A stretch of 64,000 nucleotides of DNA from Styela clava (lineage: Eukaryota; Chordata; Ascidiacea; Stolidobranchia; Styelidae). Below are positions 53,001-64,000 of this stretch, piece after piece. Under the pieces are notes generated by a model, which did no database searches, had not been told where the DNA came from, and saw nothing but the letters and a program-made list of their open reading frames with translations. The stretch is taken from positions 12,669,383 through 12,733,382 of the forward strand of contig NC_135252.1 in the NCBI RefSeq assembly GCF_964204865.1, written 5' to 3'. A program made the translations under genes and the position numbers. Position 1 is the first letter of the stretch, and each line of letters starts with the position of its first letter.

Positions 53001-56000
53001 TATTATGTCTATGAAGTCGGGTAAAATTTATAATTGACTCAGATTAACGAATCCAGGTTGAAATAAATTTTAACGTCCAATTTAAAGATTGTATTCTTCG
53101 CCGGAAGACGATTATTTTGATTTTGAAATTTTCTGTAGTCTATATGAGATTTGTTTTTGTGTGCAATGACGTCATTCAAAATTGTGCACCTTTTGATTGT
53201 GACAGTAGTTTATTGTGACAGATTGTATAAATGTACTACTTCGTTTTGGCGTTGTATGCTACTACGACCAAATACATTCTAAAAAAGTTGTTTCCGAATA
53301 TATAATATATTCAAAATTGGGTGATGACTTCTATATTGGATTAAAAAAATTAAATTCTTATCGATTTAAGCATTTAGAGTTTTTGAACTTTGATTAACTC
53401 ACACAAACATAAAGCAATTAGAAAAATCTTTACGTGTGCAATCGGGAACTTCTTTATCCCAATCTCCAAAATCATCTCCATCTAGATCTTGGCATGTTAC
53501 TTGATTGTGTTCTGTGGTTAGCTTCATACCAGATGGACATGTGAAGTTACATACAGAATCCAATTGATTTGATTTAGTGCACTCATAAATTGTGTCTGGA
53601 TCGAGAGATTTTTCATCAAATTTACACGAGACAGCTAAAAATAAAGCAAATGTTTTTTATAAATAGGAAAACACCCACAAATACAAAATCCATTACCATA
53701 ACTAAAATATAAAGAAACTGTAAATTTATTATATTGAAAAATATGTTGTGTTAATCTAGTCGATTTATAGTTTTTTTGGACAATGCTTTCTCATGTCTTT
53801 CACTCCGAATAAGGCCCTGCATGAGCAGCTACTGATGCCTGAGTGGGTACTATTTTGGGAAGGTCTGTAATCTTTCTGGTACGGTAATGCCTACCTAATT
53901 TATTACACAATGGTTGAGGTGGGATTTGAACCCAGCATGTGTAATCTGCATTCAAGTCTTACGCTTTAATTGTTGGAAAAACTAAATTTATTAGATTTGG
54001 AATATGAATATTATATCATTGCAAAAATGACAAGATTATTCCGAAAATATATAATATGAATTTAATTATGTTAAAAGATCAGAAATATGATTTTAGAATA
54101 TCAATAAATTTGCTTCAATTTAGTTGAAAGAATTCATCCAAAGCAAGGTCAGGTGCCTTCAGAAGTAAATGACACTCAAGTATGTGCAAAGTTAAGTTTG
54201 ACCTATATATACCGTAGGTATAGGGTAGTGCATTAACCTGGCAAATCCAAATTGGGATGAGACTCAATTCACTACAAGTTGATATGATCTCAACCCTCAT
54301 TCTCCCATTTATCCCCTTCCCCCTGTTAAATTTACTCGGGGAGTAGAGAACAACATGGATATAATACTTGCAAAATTTATCCCGAGGCAGGAGCTAGCTT
54401 TCAATGTGCTTTTAAACATTACCATGAAAGATAATGATAATTAAATAGCTGAAACAGATTTTCACTTCAATAAAATTATTTTTATAATATTTTGAATTTT
54501 TGATTTATTTGATACTCACGAACACAATTAGGTATACCATCGCTCCATTTTCCTCTGCTTGTTTCATCAACATCTTCACAATATATTGTGTCCACTCCAT
54601 TATGAAGTCGATATTTATCAGGACAATTAAAATCACATTTGCTGTTTCCGATATTTTCATTTGTGCATGAGTAATTGGTCTCTCTGGATAGTTTATTAGG
54701 ATCAATCACATCACAAGTTATCACTATAAATTAAACAGAAATGAAACAAATTAGAATGCTTATTTATTTTAAATGATTCAAGCAGGCTGTGAAGTTGAGG
54801 GGAATTCACAATTGTTTGAATTTATTTGAAATTGGACGTCTCAAATATTCACCGAATGGCGTCTGGCAAAGGGAGCTACACATAACTCTGAAAATTATTT
54901 AACAGCGTTTCGCTACAAATGACACAAAATTTTTAGTATTTCAAACGCCTCATGACACCGCGAGTTGCACTTTTGACGCACTGTTCAGTTTTACCTTAAC
55001 TCCTCTGTTAAAAAATTCCTAGCTGCACCAATGAGTACACTGTTCCGAATGTCTAACGAAATTAATGCCTTTCCTCCAGGAAAATCAAAATTTGAACACC
55101 AACATCTGGGAGTCCTGTATTTAGGCAGGGCTGTGGAATCGAAAAAAACCTGCGCACCTTTAATTCCAATCTCGATGCGTCCCAAATATTTAGATACTTA
55201 CATATTGCCAGAAGAATTTCAAGGCCACCTATTTCATTATTCAACCCCATTAGAGTAGCTTTTATTCACCTTCACACGTTGGTTCCATCTTCTCCCATCT
55301 GCCAATCCCATCATTATTATCATCAGTGCATTCGTTCCTTGATGAACCAGCAACATAATAACCAGTTTCACATTCAAAAGTACAAACAGAATCTTTGATA
55401 TTTTCATTTGTACATGATAATGTACCAGACTCCGGTGATTCTAACTTTGGTTTGCATTTGACAACATCAGCTGTGAATCACAATGTTCGAATGCATTATT
55501 TAATACTAACTATTTTGGGGGGTGTAGTACAAATGACAACAACGATAGATATATTGGACCCAAAGTGTACATATGAATTGTTTTGTTATATTCCTGCTAA
55601 TTCACTCTAAACAAGGCGCTATGCTATACAAGTGGCTACTGAAATCTCACAATATGTAAGGAACTACCTTTATTTGGAAGGACAGGAATCTTTCAGGTTT
55701 GATATTGCCTACCCAATTGTTTTTGCCCGTAGTAATACCAAACAGGAATTGAAATGTCTTTAATGTAACGTATCACACGCATTGGGCACTATCAAAAAGC
55801 AGTTTATGTGACTGAATGTTTCTTGTAAGATTCCCCCTTTCCAAAGGGGCAGGCATGGTATTCAAACAAGAGATGAGTGATCTGTGATGCTAAAATGGTT
55901 AAGTCTAACGCTTTTACTGCTAGGCCACTGCACCATCCTTGTATCTTGTTACTGAGACAAAAAATCTTTTTTTTCCTCGCAAATAATGAACCAAGTGATT

Positions 56001-59000
56001 GATCTCCAATTTTCTGTACTTACAGATGGAAAAGCTCACTAGAAAGATATATATTTTTTTCCTGATTTTTCATCAAAACAAATTTGACGCTAATTTAGAA
56101 GTTATTATTTCACTGAATAGAAATTTATGTAAGTAGCTTGACTCAACAATAATTATAATATTTATCTTAACAGTTTTGTCTGATGAAGTTAGAGTATGAT
56201 TTAATGAAAGCTTACAAATATACATGCTATTCCATGGAAAGAGTTTATGGTATATATTTATGTATACTTACGAAAGCAGATCGGTTCATCATCGCTCCAT
56301 TCACCAATTTTATCAAAATCATTGTCGTTACATGTAACCACATTACTACCAACAACATGATATTCTTCGATACATGTAAATGTACATACTGATGTAACAT
56401 ATGATTTGCCAGTGCAAGATACATCACCATGAATAGGGGATCCATATGGTGGTAAACATTCCCCCAAATAAGCTGAAATTAAATAAAATGAGGAAAAAAC
56501 ATGGTCGTCGAAAAAACTTACGGTAATTTCTTCTACAAGAAATAAGAAAATGTATTCAATTTTGTTCACATTTGAACTTCTGTTTGTGTATGATTGTGCC
56601 CTAAGGTTTCAGTCATCTAAGACATTCCAAATGACCGTCTCAGCACTGGAGACAACCCTACGTCCAATGCTCAAAAATTTACAGCACTCGAACGTACTCC
56701 TGTCAAGGGATTTTGCTGATCTTAGCTACAATTGCAGCCCTGGGTTCACCAATTGTTTGATGAATATGTATAAAAAAGAATTGGAAAAAGTAGTAGTCAA
56801 CTATAAAATATTAGATCATTCTTTACCCTCTTAATCTAAAGTTTTTCAATATGAGTAAGAGTTACATAAGCTTAGTTGTTTGATAGTGTAAGGATTGATG
56901 AAAGCTATTCGACATCAATTTTCTCACACTTTTGCTTGAGGTTTTTCTTAAATATTCACTCAAAGCAATTAAATTGCTTCCATTGCTCAGAATGATAATT
57001 TTCCAAAGGAACTACCGGTATTCTAAAATATCCCAAAAAGCTAGAATCCCAAATATCAAATATGAAAGGGAATTTTTTTTGGACACCCATGGTAAAGAAA
57101 CATATATTTTTCAAGCCATTACCAAATTTTATTATTTAATGTAGATATTTATAAATAGAATATTGTTCTCACTTGAGCAGATAGGAAAAGTATCGGACCA
57201 CAAGTAAGCATCTTCTTCTTCTTCATTTTCTAAGCATTCAATTTCCTCAGGACCGAATAAAACATATCCATTATTACAGTAAAAAGAACATATAGAACCA
57301 ACATAGGCTGCATCAGTGCATTGCATTTCCCCATCAGCTGGATCAGTTAAGTCAGTACAATCGCTCGGAATAATGATTACATATTCTGTGTAGAAAATTT
57401 TTGAAAGATTTGAAAAAAAAATGCATTATTGCTTGGTTAGAGCAGGAGCAGTGGATGTTTTTGGATGTCACAATTCCCATTTGATATGATTGTGTCAAAT
57501 TTAATAGTGGCTGACATTACTGAACTGAAGATGAAAAAAACATTAATATTATTTTAACAATTCTTAGTTTAAATAAGGTTTAAAAATAAATCTCAATTTT
57601 GTATGTAGTTTCATTTTCATAACTTTCTCTAGGAGCAGGGTACTGCATAAAATGCTTTAGCGGACGGGCAGCAGTTTACCTATAACTGGATGAGAGTGTG
57701 CATTATTGGCACAAAAGTAGCATGTTCAAATCCAATACTGGTTATATAGACCAGGGCTACTCAACTATTTTTACCGAAGATCCACATACAAAACTTCAAA
57801 AATATTTGGGTCCGGTCTTTCCAGAAATTTTATTTCGCCATCCTTAAACACACACTTCCTCGGCCGACTAATGATTATTAACTATTCAAGATTGTTTATT
57901 ATGGCGTTTTAGTTCTTTTCATATTTATTTAAATCTATAAAAGTGATTTTATAAAAGAAAAATTCAAAAGTGGAGCTAATGATCCAAAATAAAGAATTAG
58001 GCGCGGTCCGAATCGAATACCCGAAAGGTCCGGATTCGGACCGCAGTCCGCCAGTTGAGTAGCCCTGATATAGACTATGACCAAGATGCCTGAAGTCACA
58101 TACAATTTACGACAGATTGGAAAAAAATTCCTTTTTTTAATATTAAATTATGACAAGGAAAGGTTTTATAATGTATGGTCATTCAATTAACCAAACCAAA
58201 ATCTGGACACAATTTTTTGATATTGCTAAAAACAACACCAGATTTTTTGATTTTTGCTAAAATAGAAAAATGTCAATAAGAAAACAGAAGAGATTTTTAA
58301 TACCGAAAAATACATTGTCATTTGTCAGAGAGATAATACATGAATGATAGACATGTTTTCTTACCTTCACAGAAAGGAAAGCTGGCATTCCAATCTCCGA
58401 TTCCATCATTGTTTTCATCAAAACAAGATGCCGGTGCCAAACCAATCAATCGAAAACTATAATCACATGTATAATTGCATGTTGAGTTAAAAAAATTTGA
58501 ATCAGTGCAGTTGACAACTCCATTTTGTAAAAACGAATATTCAGGTAAGCATTTGATTCCTGGAAAACGAAATAGAGATGGGCTAAATAAACATTCCTGA
58601 CATTCAAAGCGAATGAAATACTCAGTTCAAATTCATATATATACCAAACAGTATTGTTTTTATCAACTGACATAGACATACACCAATGTGAAAGCATAGA
58701 GTAAGGATAAGTAGTTCGTAGGTATTTATATTCTTTTTGCTCTGAACAAGGCTCTGCCCAAGCAGCCAATGATATGTAAACAACTGCTTAATTTTGAAAG
58801 GACCGGAATCTTCAAGGTGCGTGGCTCCCCCTCTCAATTTATCAAATCCATGAGATGATGAGGTGGGATTTGAATCCACAACTCCATCATACATACAATA
58901 AGTTTCACGTTTCAACCACTAAGCTTTTACAGAAATTAGGATCTAGATAATTATATTTCATTGAAAAAATTTTCTCACTTTCACATTTGGGTATTTCCGT

Positions 59001-62000
59001 TGTCCATTCTCCTTTTCCATCTTTATCTTTATCCTTACATGTCATGCTAGTATCAGATCCATCAACCCACATTCCGTCAGGACATGTAAATAAGCATTTC
59101 GATCCCCAGTAGTTTGTATTTGAACAGTTAATATCAAGTTTATCGTCCACCATTTTCCATATAATCTCATCACAAAAGATGTCTAATGCATAGGAAATTG
59201 TGATTATGTACTTAAAATGTCTTGCAACATATAGCAAAATGCTTTGTCGGGGGGGATTTCTTGACAGAAGACAAGTCAAGTTTATTTTTTCCAACATGAC
59301 ATGACCAAACCTGAATAATATACTAGTCAATGTATAGCACATGAGTTTGAATTTGGAAATGTGGGAAAATGGAGATAAACAATGATTTGATTGGTTTTAT
59401 ATATTTTACAGTTTTTCACAGAAATTAAATGAAGGCCTTTCTGGTTATACTGTGATACCTTCAAAGCTAAAAATAAAGTTTTTCAGATTTTAAATTAATA
59501 ACTAAACCAAGAATTTGAAGTACAGAATGAAAAAATTTACAGGTATGTTATGTGAAGATACTTTGTTCTTATGTAATAAATCGGTAGTCGAACGACTTGA
59601 CACTCCAACAATTCGACACTCCAATAAATCCAAACACTCTTATGTCGACTTACGAATACAATTAGGTATTTCATTCTCATCCCATTCACCTACGCCATCA
59701 TCATCCAAATCCTGGCATTTCATTTCATTATATTCTTTATTTGATATCATTCCTTGCGGACAATTAAATGAACATACAGAACCAGCATGATATGAATTTG
59801 TGCATGTCATTTTTGTATCGTTTGACAGATTAGTTAAATCAAGTTCGGTGCAGTTTATTGCTAGAGAAGAAAATGAAAAGTATTTTAGTTATAAGAATGC
59901 TGAGAGTGTTGGTGTGGCCTATTGAAAATAGTTAACGCCCAACATTGCAAAGACTGTTCAAAGACAGAGCTTTGTTCAGAAGGGGAAATTATGATTCATA
60001 CAAAGGAATAGCACAAGTTATTGTCATCAAATAATAATTAAATCATTTAATAAATATACCGTCGTTGTTCAGAATAAAAATGTAATATAAAAATGGAGCT
60101 TTATTGATTATAGGCAGTGAGCTTAAAAGGAACAAAATTTCAGAAAAGCATATACGGTATTTTATTTTCTGATTCTTTGAAAAATAGTATCTCATCATAT
60201 GAGAGTGACTTCTTTCTTGTACAGAGTCGCATTCAGAATAAAATGCATAAAAAGATAATTATTGATTTTTGGCACTAGGCTCAGAAAAAAAAACAAAATC
60301 CAGCAAAATCAACACTTAATAGGCAAAAATTTATTTTAGTTCCCAGTCCCTTATCAAAATAGTGCCTCTTCATGTAGCAGTGACTCCAAAATGTTGCATA
60401 AAAACGATATTAATAGATCATAGGAAGTAGGCTCAAGCAACATTGAATAGGTGACATGTTATTACGTAAAAACTCACGTCGACAATTTGGAACCTCATCA
60501 CTCCATTTTCCTGTTTTATTTCCATGTGGATCTTCACATATAAGCACTTCCGAGCCACCGACTAATGTAGTACCATCATCACAATAAAATGAACATTTCC
60601 AATTTGAACAAGAATAAAACGTTTCATCTGTCACCATTGATCTTTTAATTTTATCACATTCAACATCTGCAATAACAGAATGCATGACACATGAAGAATT
60701 TGCTGTGAGGCCGTGAAACAATTTGAAATGGCCATCTAATTTTCAAACAATAATGGTGATTGGTGATTGAAACAAATTACAAACCGATACATATTGCATA
60801 CTAAAGATACTTACTTATACTTATTTTATTTTTTGTCAATTCAACCTGTGGGCACGTTAAGCTAGTTAAGCTGGAGGAGGCATGGGAGGACGGGAAAATG
60901 AAACAGCCTAATCCGGTTGACATTCTATGCCAAGTATGGGAATAGTTCGCCAGTTGTTTCGGGTGCATGGACTTGATGGTGTGATTGAACTGACCAGTGG
61001 TTTCATGGACTACCCCATGAGTGCGAGGTATCTGGAAACCCTCTCGCACATTATTATCACCCAATTGAACCCGCAAATTTTCACAGGGTCATCAGACTAT
61101 ATCCTGCTATTTCGGTTTGAAAAAGTTCTATTCGCTTTGAAAATTGACTTTCCATAAAATATATCTAGATTGTCATCTTCGAATCCTATGTATATTACTG
61201 TAACTACTTAAGTTGTATCAATTAAGTACATTTGTAATGCCTACCATAACAAATTGGTAGAGGGTCACTCCAACTGCCGTGTTCGTCATTATTCAAATCT
61301 TCACAATATATTTCCGATATAGCATTTGGTACTTGCATTCCATCTGGACATTGAAAAATACATTCTGATCCAAAAATATTAGTGTCATTGCATTCGAAGC
61401 TGGTTTCTGGCAATGAATCTGAATCAATCTCTTCGCATGTTATATCTGTCACAAAAATATTCAACATATAAAATGGTAGGTATTCACAGCCACAGGAACT
61501 AAAAATAAAAAGTATTTATTTGTGATCGTATTGTCTTGATAAGTCAAGTCAAGTTTAGTAAACTAGTAAAAAAAAATCACAAGCATAAATTACAAGAAAT
61601 TGATAATTTACACAGTTTTACTGGGGAAGGGAAGTCGCGGGGAACCAAAGCTGGTTATCGAGCAGCGACACCCGATGAATTGATAGTAATTGAGGTTTGA
61701 CGGTAATCTTTGCACGCCAATCAAACCAGGAAAATATCTAATGTGGCATTTTCAATAAAAAATAGCTGAAGGATTCTGTGAATATTATTCATTATAATAA
61801 GTAGTGTATTTATCGCTATATACCAACGGCTCTGTCCCAAGATTAACCGGGTTGTCAATGCAACTATTTATTGGTAAGTAACATGGTAATTCGGGGTTAA
61901 CTCAGCGATCAGTTAAAAATTTAGATGAAAAATGTTTTAATGATCATTTGGTTCTGTTGCTAGTTTTGAGGTCCAGTATTACCATTAGCCCAGTACTACG

Positions 62001-62731
62001 ATCTGCAAATCAGATGTACAACTGAACATTGGGCTCAGTATCCTGACTCAACCCTTCAATTTTTTAATGGATAAGTCCATGATACTACAAGAAGGTGGGC
62101 AGATTAGGCAAATAATAAAATTTTAAGCCATACTCAATGATTACAGCAAAGGATAAAATTACATGTTATTCACCAAGCTTTACCAAGAAAAAAGAGAGAA
62201 TATCTATTCGCCATCATACACTCTGCAACTCCTCATGACAATCGAATGAGAATTTGCCATGCCTTAATTATAAGTTGCATGAGCCCACAAAAATGTCATT
62301 GATTATGACCTTAGGTAATTCCTAATTTACTGACGTAACTGGAAATGAATTCCGTAAATTCCGTGCAAGCCTATGTATGAGTAAACTGCGAATAAAGTTA
62401 TTTTACTATGGTTGTATTTATCGCAATCACATTTTACCCCAAGTGTTAAAGCACAAAAAACAGACATATTTATTGGAATAGATTTGCTTTTTTATGAGTA
62501 TAAGAAAAAAAATGTATATTTTACCTATACAACTCATTTCAGTACTATTCCATTCACCGAATCCATCAGCATCCCTGTCTTCACATAACAACATTTCTGG
62601 TCCCCCATCATTATCCAATCTTTTACCGGTAGAGCAGCTTAATGTACAAATCGAATGTTTCTTATATTCTTTAGTACAATTCACTTTTGTGATATCAGAT
62701 ACGAGCTCCTTAAGATCAGGGCAGAGAACAT
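42134..62731 (-). CDS. Giant CCP (sushi)/von Willebrand A extracellular protein, 27 exons, partial
   Basis: Exons 5' to 3': 62731-62525, 61445-61245, 60666-60478, 59860-59654, 59182-58979, 58559-58365, 57385-57173, 56472-56272, 55470-55270, 54723-54520, 53634-53434, 52874-52671, 52102-51905, 51334-51137, 50261-50052, 49336-49157, 48316-48116 (17 CCPs, one per exon, all phase 1-1); 47501-47290, 46784-46562, 46328-46179 (vWA1); 46040-45846, 45344-45150, 44703-44509 (CCP18-20); 44004-43856, 43034-42963, 42895-42673, 42301-42134 (vWA2). The visible coding sequence is 5196 nt, 1732 residues. Phase is continuous throughout, so a single transcript is plausible but not proved. No signal peptide or start exon was found; it probably lies right of 64000. 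The architecture recalls SVEP1/polydom and selectin-type CCPs, proteins of cell adhesion or humoral recognition. No orthologue is claimed. Confidence 0.85.
44509..46040 (-). other. CCP modules 18-20 between the two vWA domains
   Basis: Three exons of 195 bases each, phase 1-1. They read CSGPIDNGTVTC..., CPPLLPIPEMEMDC... and CQPVLLPPAHGIVEC..., the Pro/Gly-rich start typical of CCPs, with FQLVG, FNLVG and YIVQG before Cys5. They are closer to canonical or selectin CCPs than the first block. Confidence 0.87.
45580..45715 (+). repeat. tRNA-like SINE copy
   Basis: AGTGGTCTGGCAGTTAAAGTGCTAGACTC (A-box-like) and TTGGGTTCAAATCCCATGGGG (B-box) are spaced as in a tRNA, but the sequence does not fold as a full tRNA gene. 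It lies in an intron of the CCP/vWA gene. Confidence 0.6.
46179..47501 (-). other. First vWA domain, degenerate metal site
   Basis: Three exons (212, 223 and 150 coding bases). It begins GCGVGLLDVFILMDGSQKWE, where the MIDAS DxSxS would be; here it is DGSQK. The later Thr motif is replaced (GGCSHLGRAM against GCTATGNAI in the second domain), and the LTDG aspartate becomes LGGE. The fold-level pattern (hydrophobic strands, DITILGIGVGDEATNFL) is retained. It is predicted not to coordinate a metal in the classical way. Confidence 0.82.
47690..47830 (+). repeat. tRNA-derived SINE copy
   Basis: ATTATGCTAAGCGATAACA, then TGGGTTAGCACAGTTGAATCCTGTGGG, GGTAATTATGTGCGGGTGGATT and GGTCAGTTACCGG match the family at 34365 and 50425. 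It is intronic. Confidence 0.7.
49440..49600 (-). repeat. SINE copy (reverse orientation, tail part)
   Basis: CACATGGCGAACCGC, GTTACCAGTTATTTGTTTCATATGCATGAACTTAATGG and CCGTAACTGG parallel the copies at 41795 and 60900. It is intronic. Confidence 0.65.
50425..50710 (+). repeat. tRNA-derived SINE, longest copy
   Basis: The head AGCGGTGTGGCGCATCATGCTAAGCG is followed by a B-box-like AGATTTGAATCCTGTGTGG, then the body GGATAATTATGTCCAAGATTTGCTGGACTCCTCG and a tail ending CATGGTTCGCCATATGAATA. At about 285 bp it serves as a family reference in this window. Confidence 0.75.
52215..52600. repeat. SINE fragments
   Basis: CATATGGCGAAAAACAAACATCTCGCC on the left and GAAACCGACCTGGGCTGGTAACC...TTCACCATATGATT on the right are tail-like parts in opposite orientations. 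It is intronic. Confidence 0.5.
53785..53970 (-). repeat. tRNA-derived SINE, second family
   Basis: The reverse strand carries CTGGGTTCAAATCCCACCT (B-box), preceded by an A-box-like AAAGCGTAAGAC. The far end reads ACTCCGAATAAGGCCCTGCATGAGCAGC. Copies occur at 120-274, about 55600-55930 and 58725-58925. Confidence 0.7.
57752..58067. mobile_element. hAT-like MITE, 316 bp
   Basis: The ends CAGGGCTACTCAACTA and CCAGTTGAGTAGCCCTG are inverted. The flanking octamers ATATAGAC at 57744-57751 and 58068-58075 are identical. Subterminal GGTCCGG/CCGGACC motifs occur inside. It lies in an intron of the CCP/vWA gene. Confidence 0.9.
58725..58925 (-). repeat. tRNA-derived SINE, second family
   Basis: TTTTTGCTCTGAACAAGGCTCTGCCCAAGCAGCC at one end and GAGGTGGGATTTGAATCCACA (reverse B-box) at the other, with GGACCGGAATCTTCAAGGT between, as in the copy at 53785. 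It is intronic. Confidence 0.7.
60900..61080 (-). repeat. SINE copy (reverse orientation)
   Basis: GGGAATAGTTCGCCAGTTGTTTCGGGTGCATGGACTTGATGGTG and CTCTCGCACATTATTATCACC align with the copies at 41795 and 49440. It is intronic. Confidence 0.65.
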
Positions 62732-64000
62732 CTGAAAATCATAACAAATGATAGATTTCATGTCAATCATTTAAGATGGTTAACAAAAGTATATGAAGAT
62801 ATATGAAAAAAAAAATTCCACTGGTGTACTTTTGAAGTGTGTGAAAATGATAGAAAATGTGATCCGATACCAGCTAAAAACGCCGATACCAATACTACAG
62901 AAATGCCGATATTACCGATATTCCGATACTATATAATTATTACTTACCGTAATTAAGTGTGCTGTGTAGGGCAGAAAGGTTAAAACAATGGTCTTTGAGC
63001 GTTGTTCACTACACATTATTTCGATCGAAAAAAGAAATATATAACATAATATGAAATTGATGTTTGGTATCCAGATGCTGATTAAGATGCATTGTACAGT
63101 GAAACTAGTAATCTCGGTGTTCAATTAGAAAACTCATAAGCCGGGATGTCCAATTCGAAGTTAATGTTAAAATCGCGACCTTCGAATATAGTTATTCGTG
63201 TTTAAAAGAATATCGAATATCGCCCACACATTCTAACGCCGTCGTCCTACGTTCAAATTAAAAGCATTTTACAAATATTTTATTTTGTGGTTGATCATAA
63301 TCGTCGCCGCAATAAATCAAAGCCAACATCAAAGAATATCAATCAGCGCCGACAAAAAGAAGGCCTACTTATAACTGTCGAGGATGTTTTTTTACTTTAC
63401 TATTTTATAATATTTTACAATTGCTATCATATATTTTGAGACAGTCTAGGGCTCTAGGCGGTCATGTCAATATATCTATGTGGAAATTAAACAAAATTGA
63501 AATTAATACCTGCGTATAGGGATAATTGTGTCGGAATTTAGTTTATCGATGTCGACGGACTAAATGACACTCGTACTTGACGATTAACAGTCAGAATTTA
63601 TAGACGTGCCCGAAGTGCATGTGGCGTTAACAAGGACTCCAATTCCACTGTATATGATTTAAAACTGGGCGCCTCGTTGCTTTTTGTTATGTGCTGTGTT
63701 GATATATTTCTTCAAAATTACTATGTAATATTAAGAATGTCAATATAAAAATTTGACAGCGAAAACAGCCAAATTAGTTGAGCTAGTTTGGCTGATAAAT
63801 AGCTAAAAACAGGTGGATCCTATTCCCTTGCGGGGGTGGGGACATGTATGGCTCATAGCTCACGATCTCTCTGGACAAAAAATAAATTTGAAAAGTAGTA
63901 TTTCAACTTATCTTTAAAAACATTCTGGACCATATCAAAAAAGTTAATATATCGGCCTTAATCCAACCGATATCGATACATGGCCGATATTGCCGATACC
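62732..64000. other. Upstream flank, no exon found; possible truncated element
   Basis: No start exon or signal peptide of the CCP/vWA gene was recognised. GCCGATATTACCGATATTCCGATAC at about 62924 and GCCGATATTGCCGATACC at the right edge are related motifs of the kind found at hAT element ends. An element may run past the window. Confidence 0.4.

Larger units (their letters stand above)
48116..62731 (-). other. Block of 17 six-cysteine CCP modules
   Basis: Each 60-71-residue module sits on one symmetrical phase-1 exon and follows C-x(n)-(S/T)C-x(7-9)-C-(T/S)F-x-C-P-x-G-(M/W/Y)...-C-x-D...(E/G)W...P-x-C. Two cysteines beyond the canonical four-Cys sushi fold form an inner pair (for example YSCTKLNHGNSECTFNC in module 12), the pattern seen in selectin CCPs. 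Module 16 (ending CTKEGIWNSSTPTC) is closest to a standard CCP. In most others the segment after Cys5 is longer and acidic. Uniform exon size and phase point to tandem exon duplication. Confidence 0.88.

Noticed and set aside
54991-55258. Overlapping open frames on both strands near GCAGGGCTGTGGAATCGA
   Set aside because: The GC-rich start resembles a hAT-type end, but no matching inverted end or octamer duplication was found, and the frames show no known domain.

Overview
This is an AT-rich animal nuclear genome window: spliced genes with GT-AG introns, a metazoan-type 5S rRNA gene, tRNA-derived SINEs and many DNA transposons. Homologues of NUP35, TMEM256, POLR2L and SLC49A4 can be read from the sequence. 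The large CCP/vWA gene, the short phase-1 introns and a splice acceptor abutting a start codon fit an invertebrate deuterostome, most plausibly a tunicate. That placement is inference. No bacterial, organellar or CRISPR-type content was seen. All exon structures below were read by hand from splice signals, phase continuity and recognisable protein motifs.

Layout. 1-5010: a tRNA-like SINE split by a 4.7-kb hAT-like element with an exact 8-bp target duplication. 5085-7307, minus strand: two exons of NUP35, an intronless TMEM256 and an intronless POLR2L (RPB10). 8928-10073: an element with short inverted ends carrying a 72-bp minisatellite. 12063-16960: a rearranged 5S rRNA locus (duplicated promoter, one full-length gene, a 3' fragment) whose spacer is split by a ~3.1-kb cluster of nested palindromes built from a ~206-bp inverted-repeat element. 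16969-20713: a 3.7-kb DNA transposon with decayed coding regions on both strands and a hAT-like element nested inside. 20760-21312: another hAT-like element. 22637-29131, plus strand: a two-exon gene for a ~1260-residue protein of unknown function with six internal repeats; its intron holds a 1.7-kb hAT-like element. 30895-40382, minus strand: complete 11-exon SLC49A4 (DIRC2-like lysosomal transporter), with two hAT-like elements and a SINE in introns. 42134-62731, minus strand: 27 in-phase exons of one very large extracellular protein, with 17 CCP (sushi) modules, a vWA domain, three more CCPs and a second vWA domain. Its 5' end lies beyond the window or was not found.

The protein-coding genes have no obvious shared pathway. 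POLR2L, TMEM256 and NUP35 are co-oriented and close together. Two observations stand out. First, the CCP/vWA protein carries an acidic DxDxDG-type loop between Cys5 and Cys6 in nine of its 20 CCP modules, suggesting a calcium-dependent CCP array, and one of its two vWA domains has lost its metal-binding residues. Second, there is an unusually readable layer of non-autonomous hAT-like elements: seven, six with exact and one with near-exact 8-bp target duplications, several nested in SINEs or in each other, so their relative ages can be ordered.
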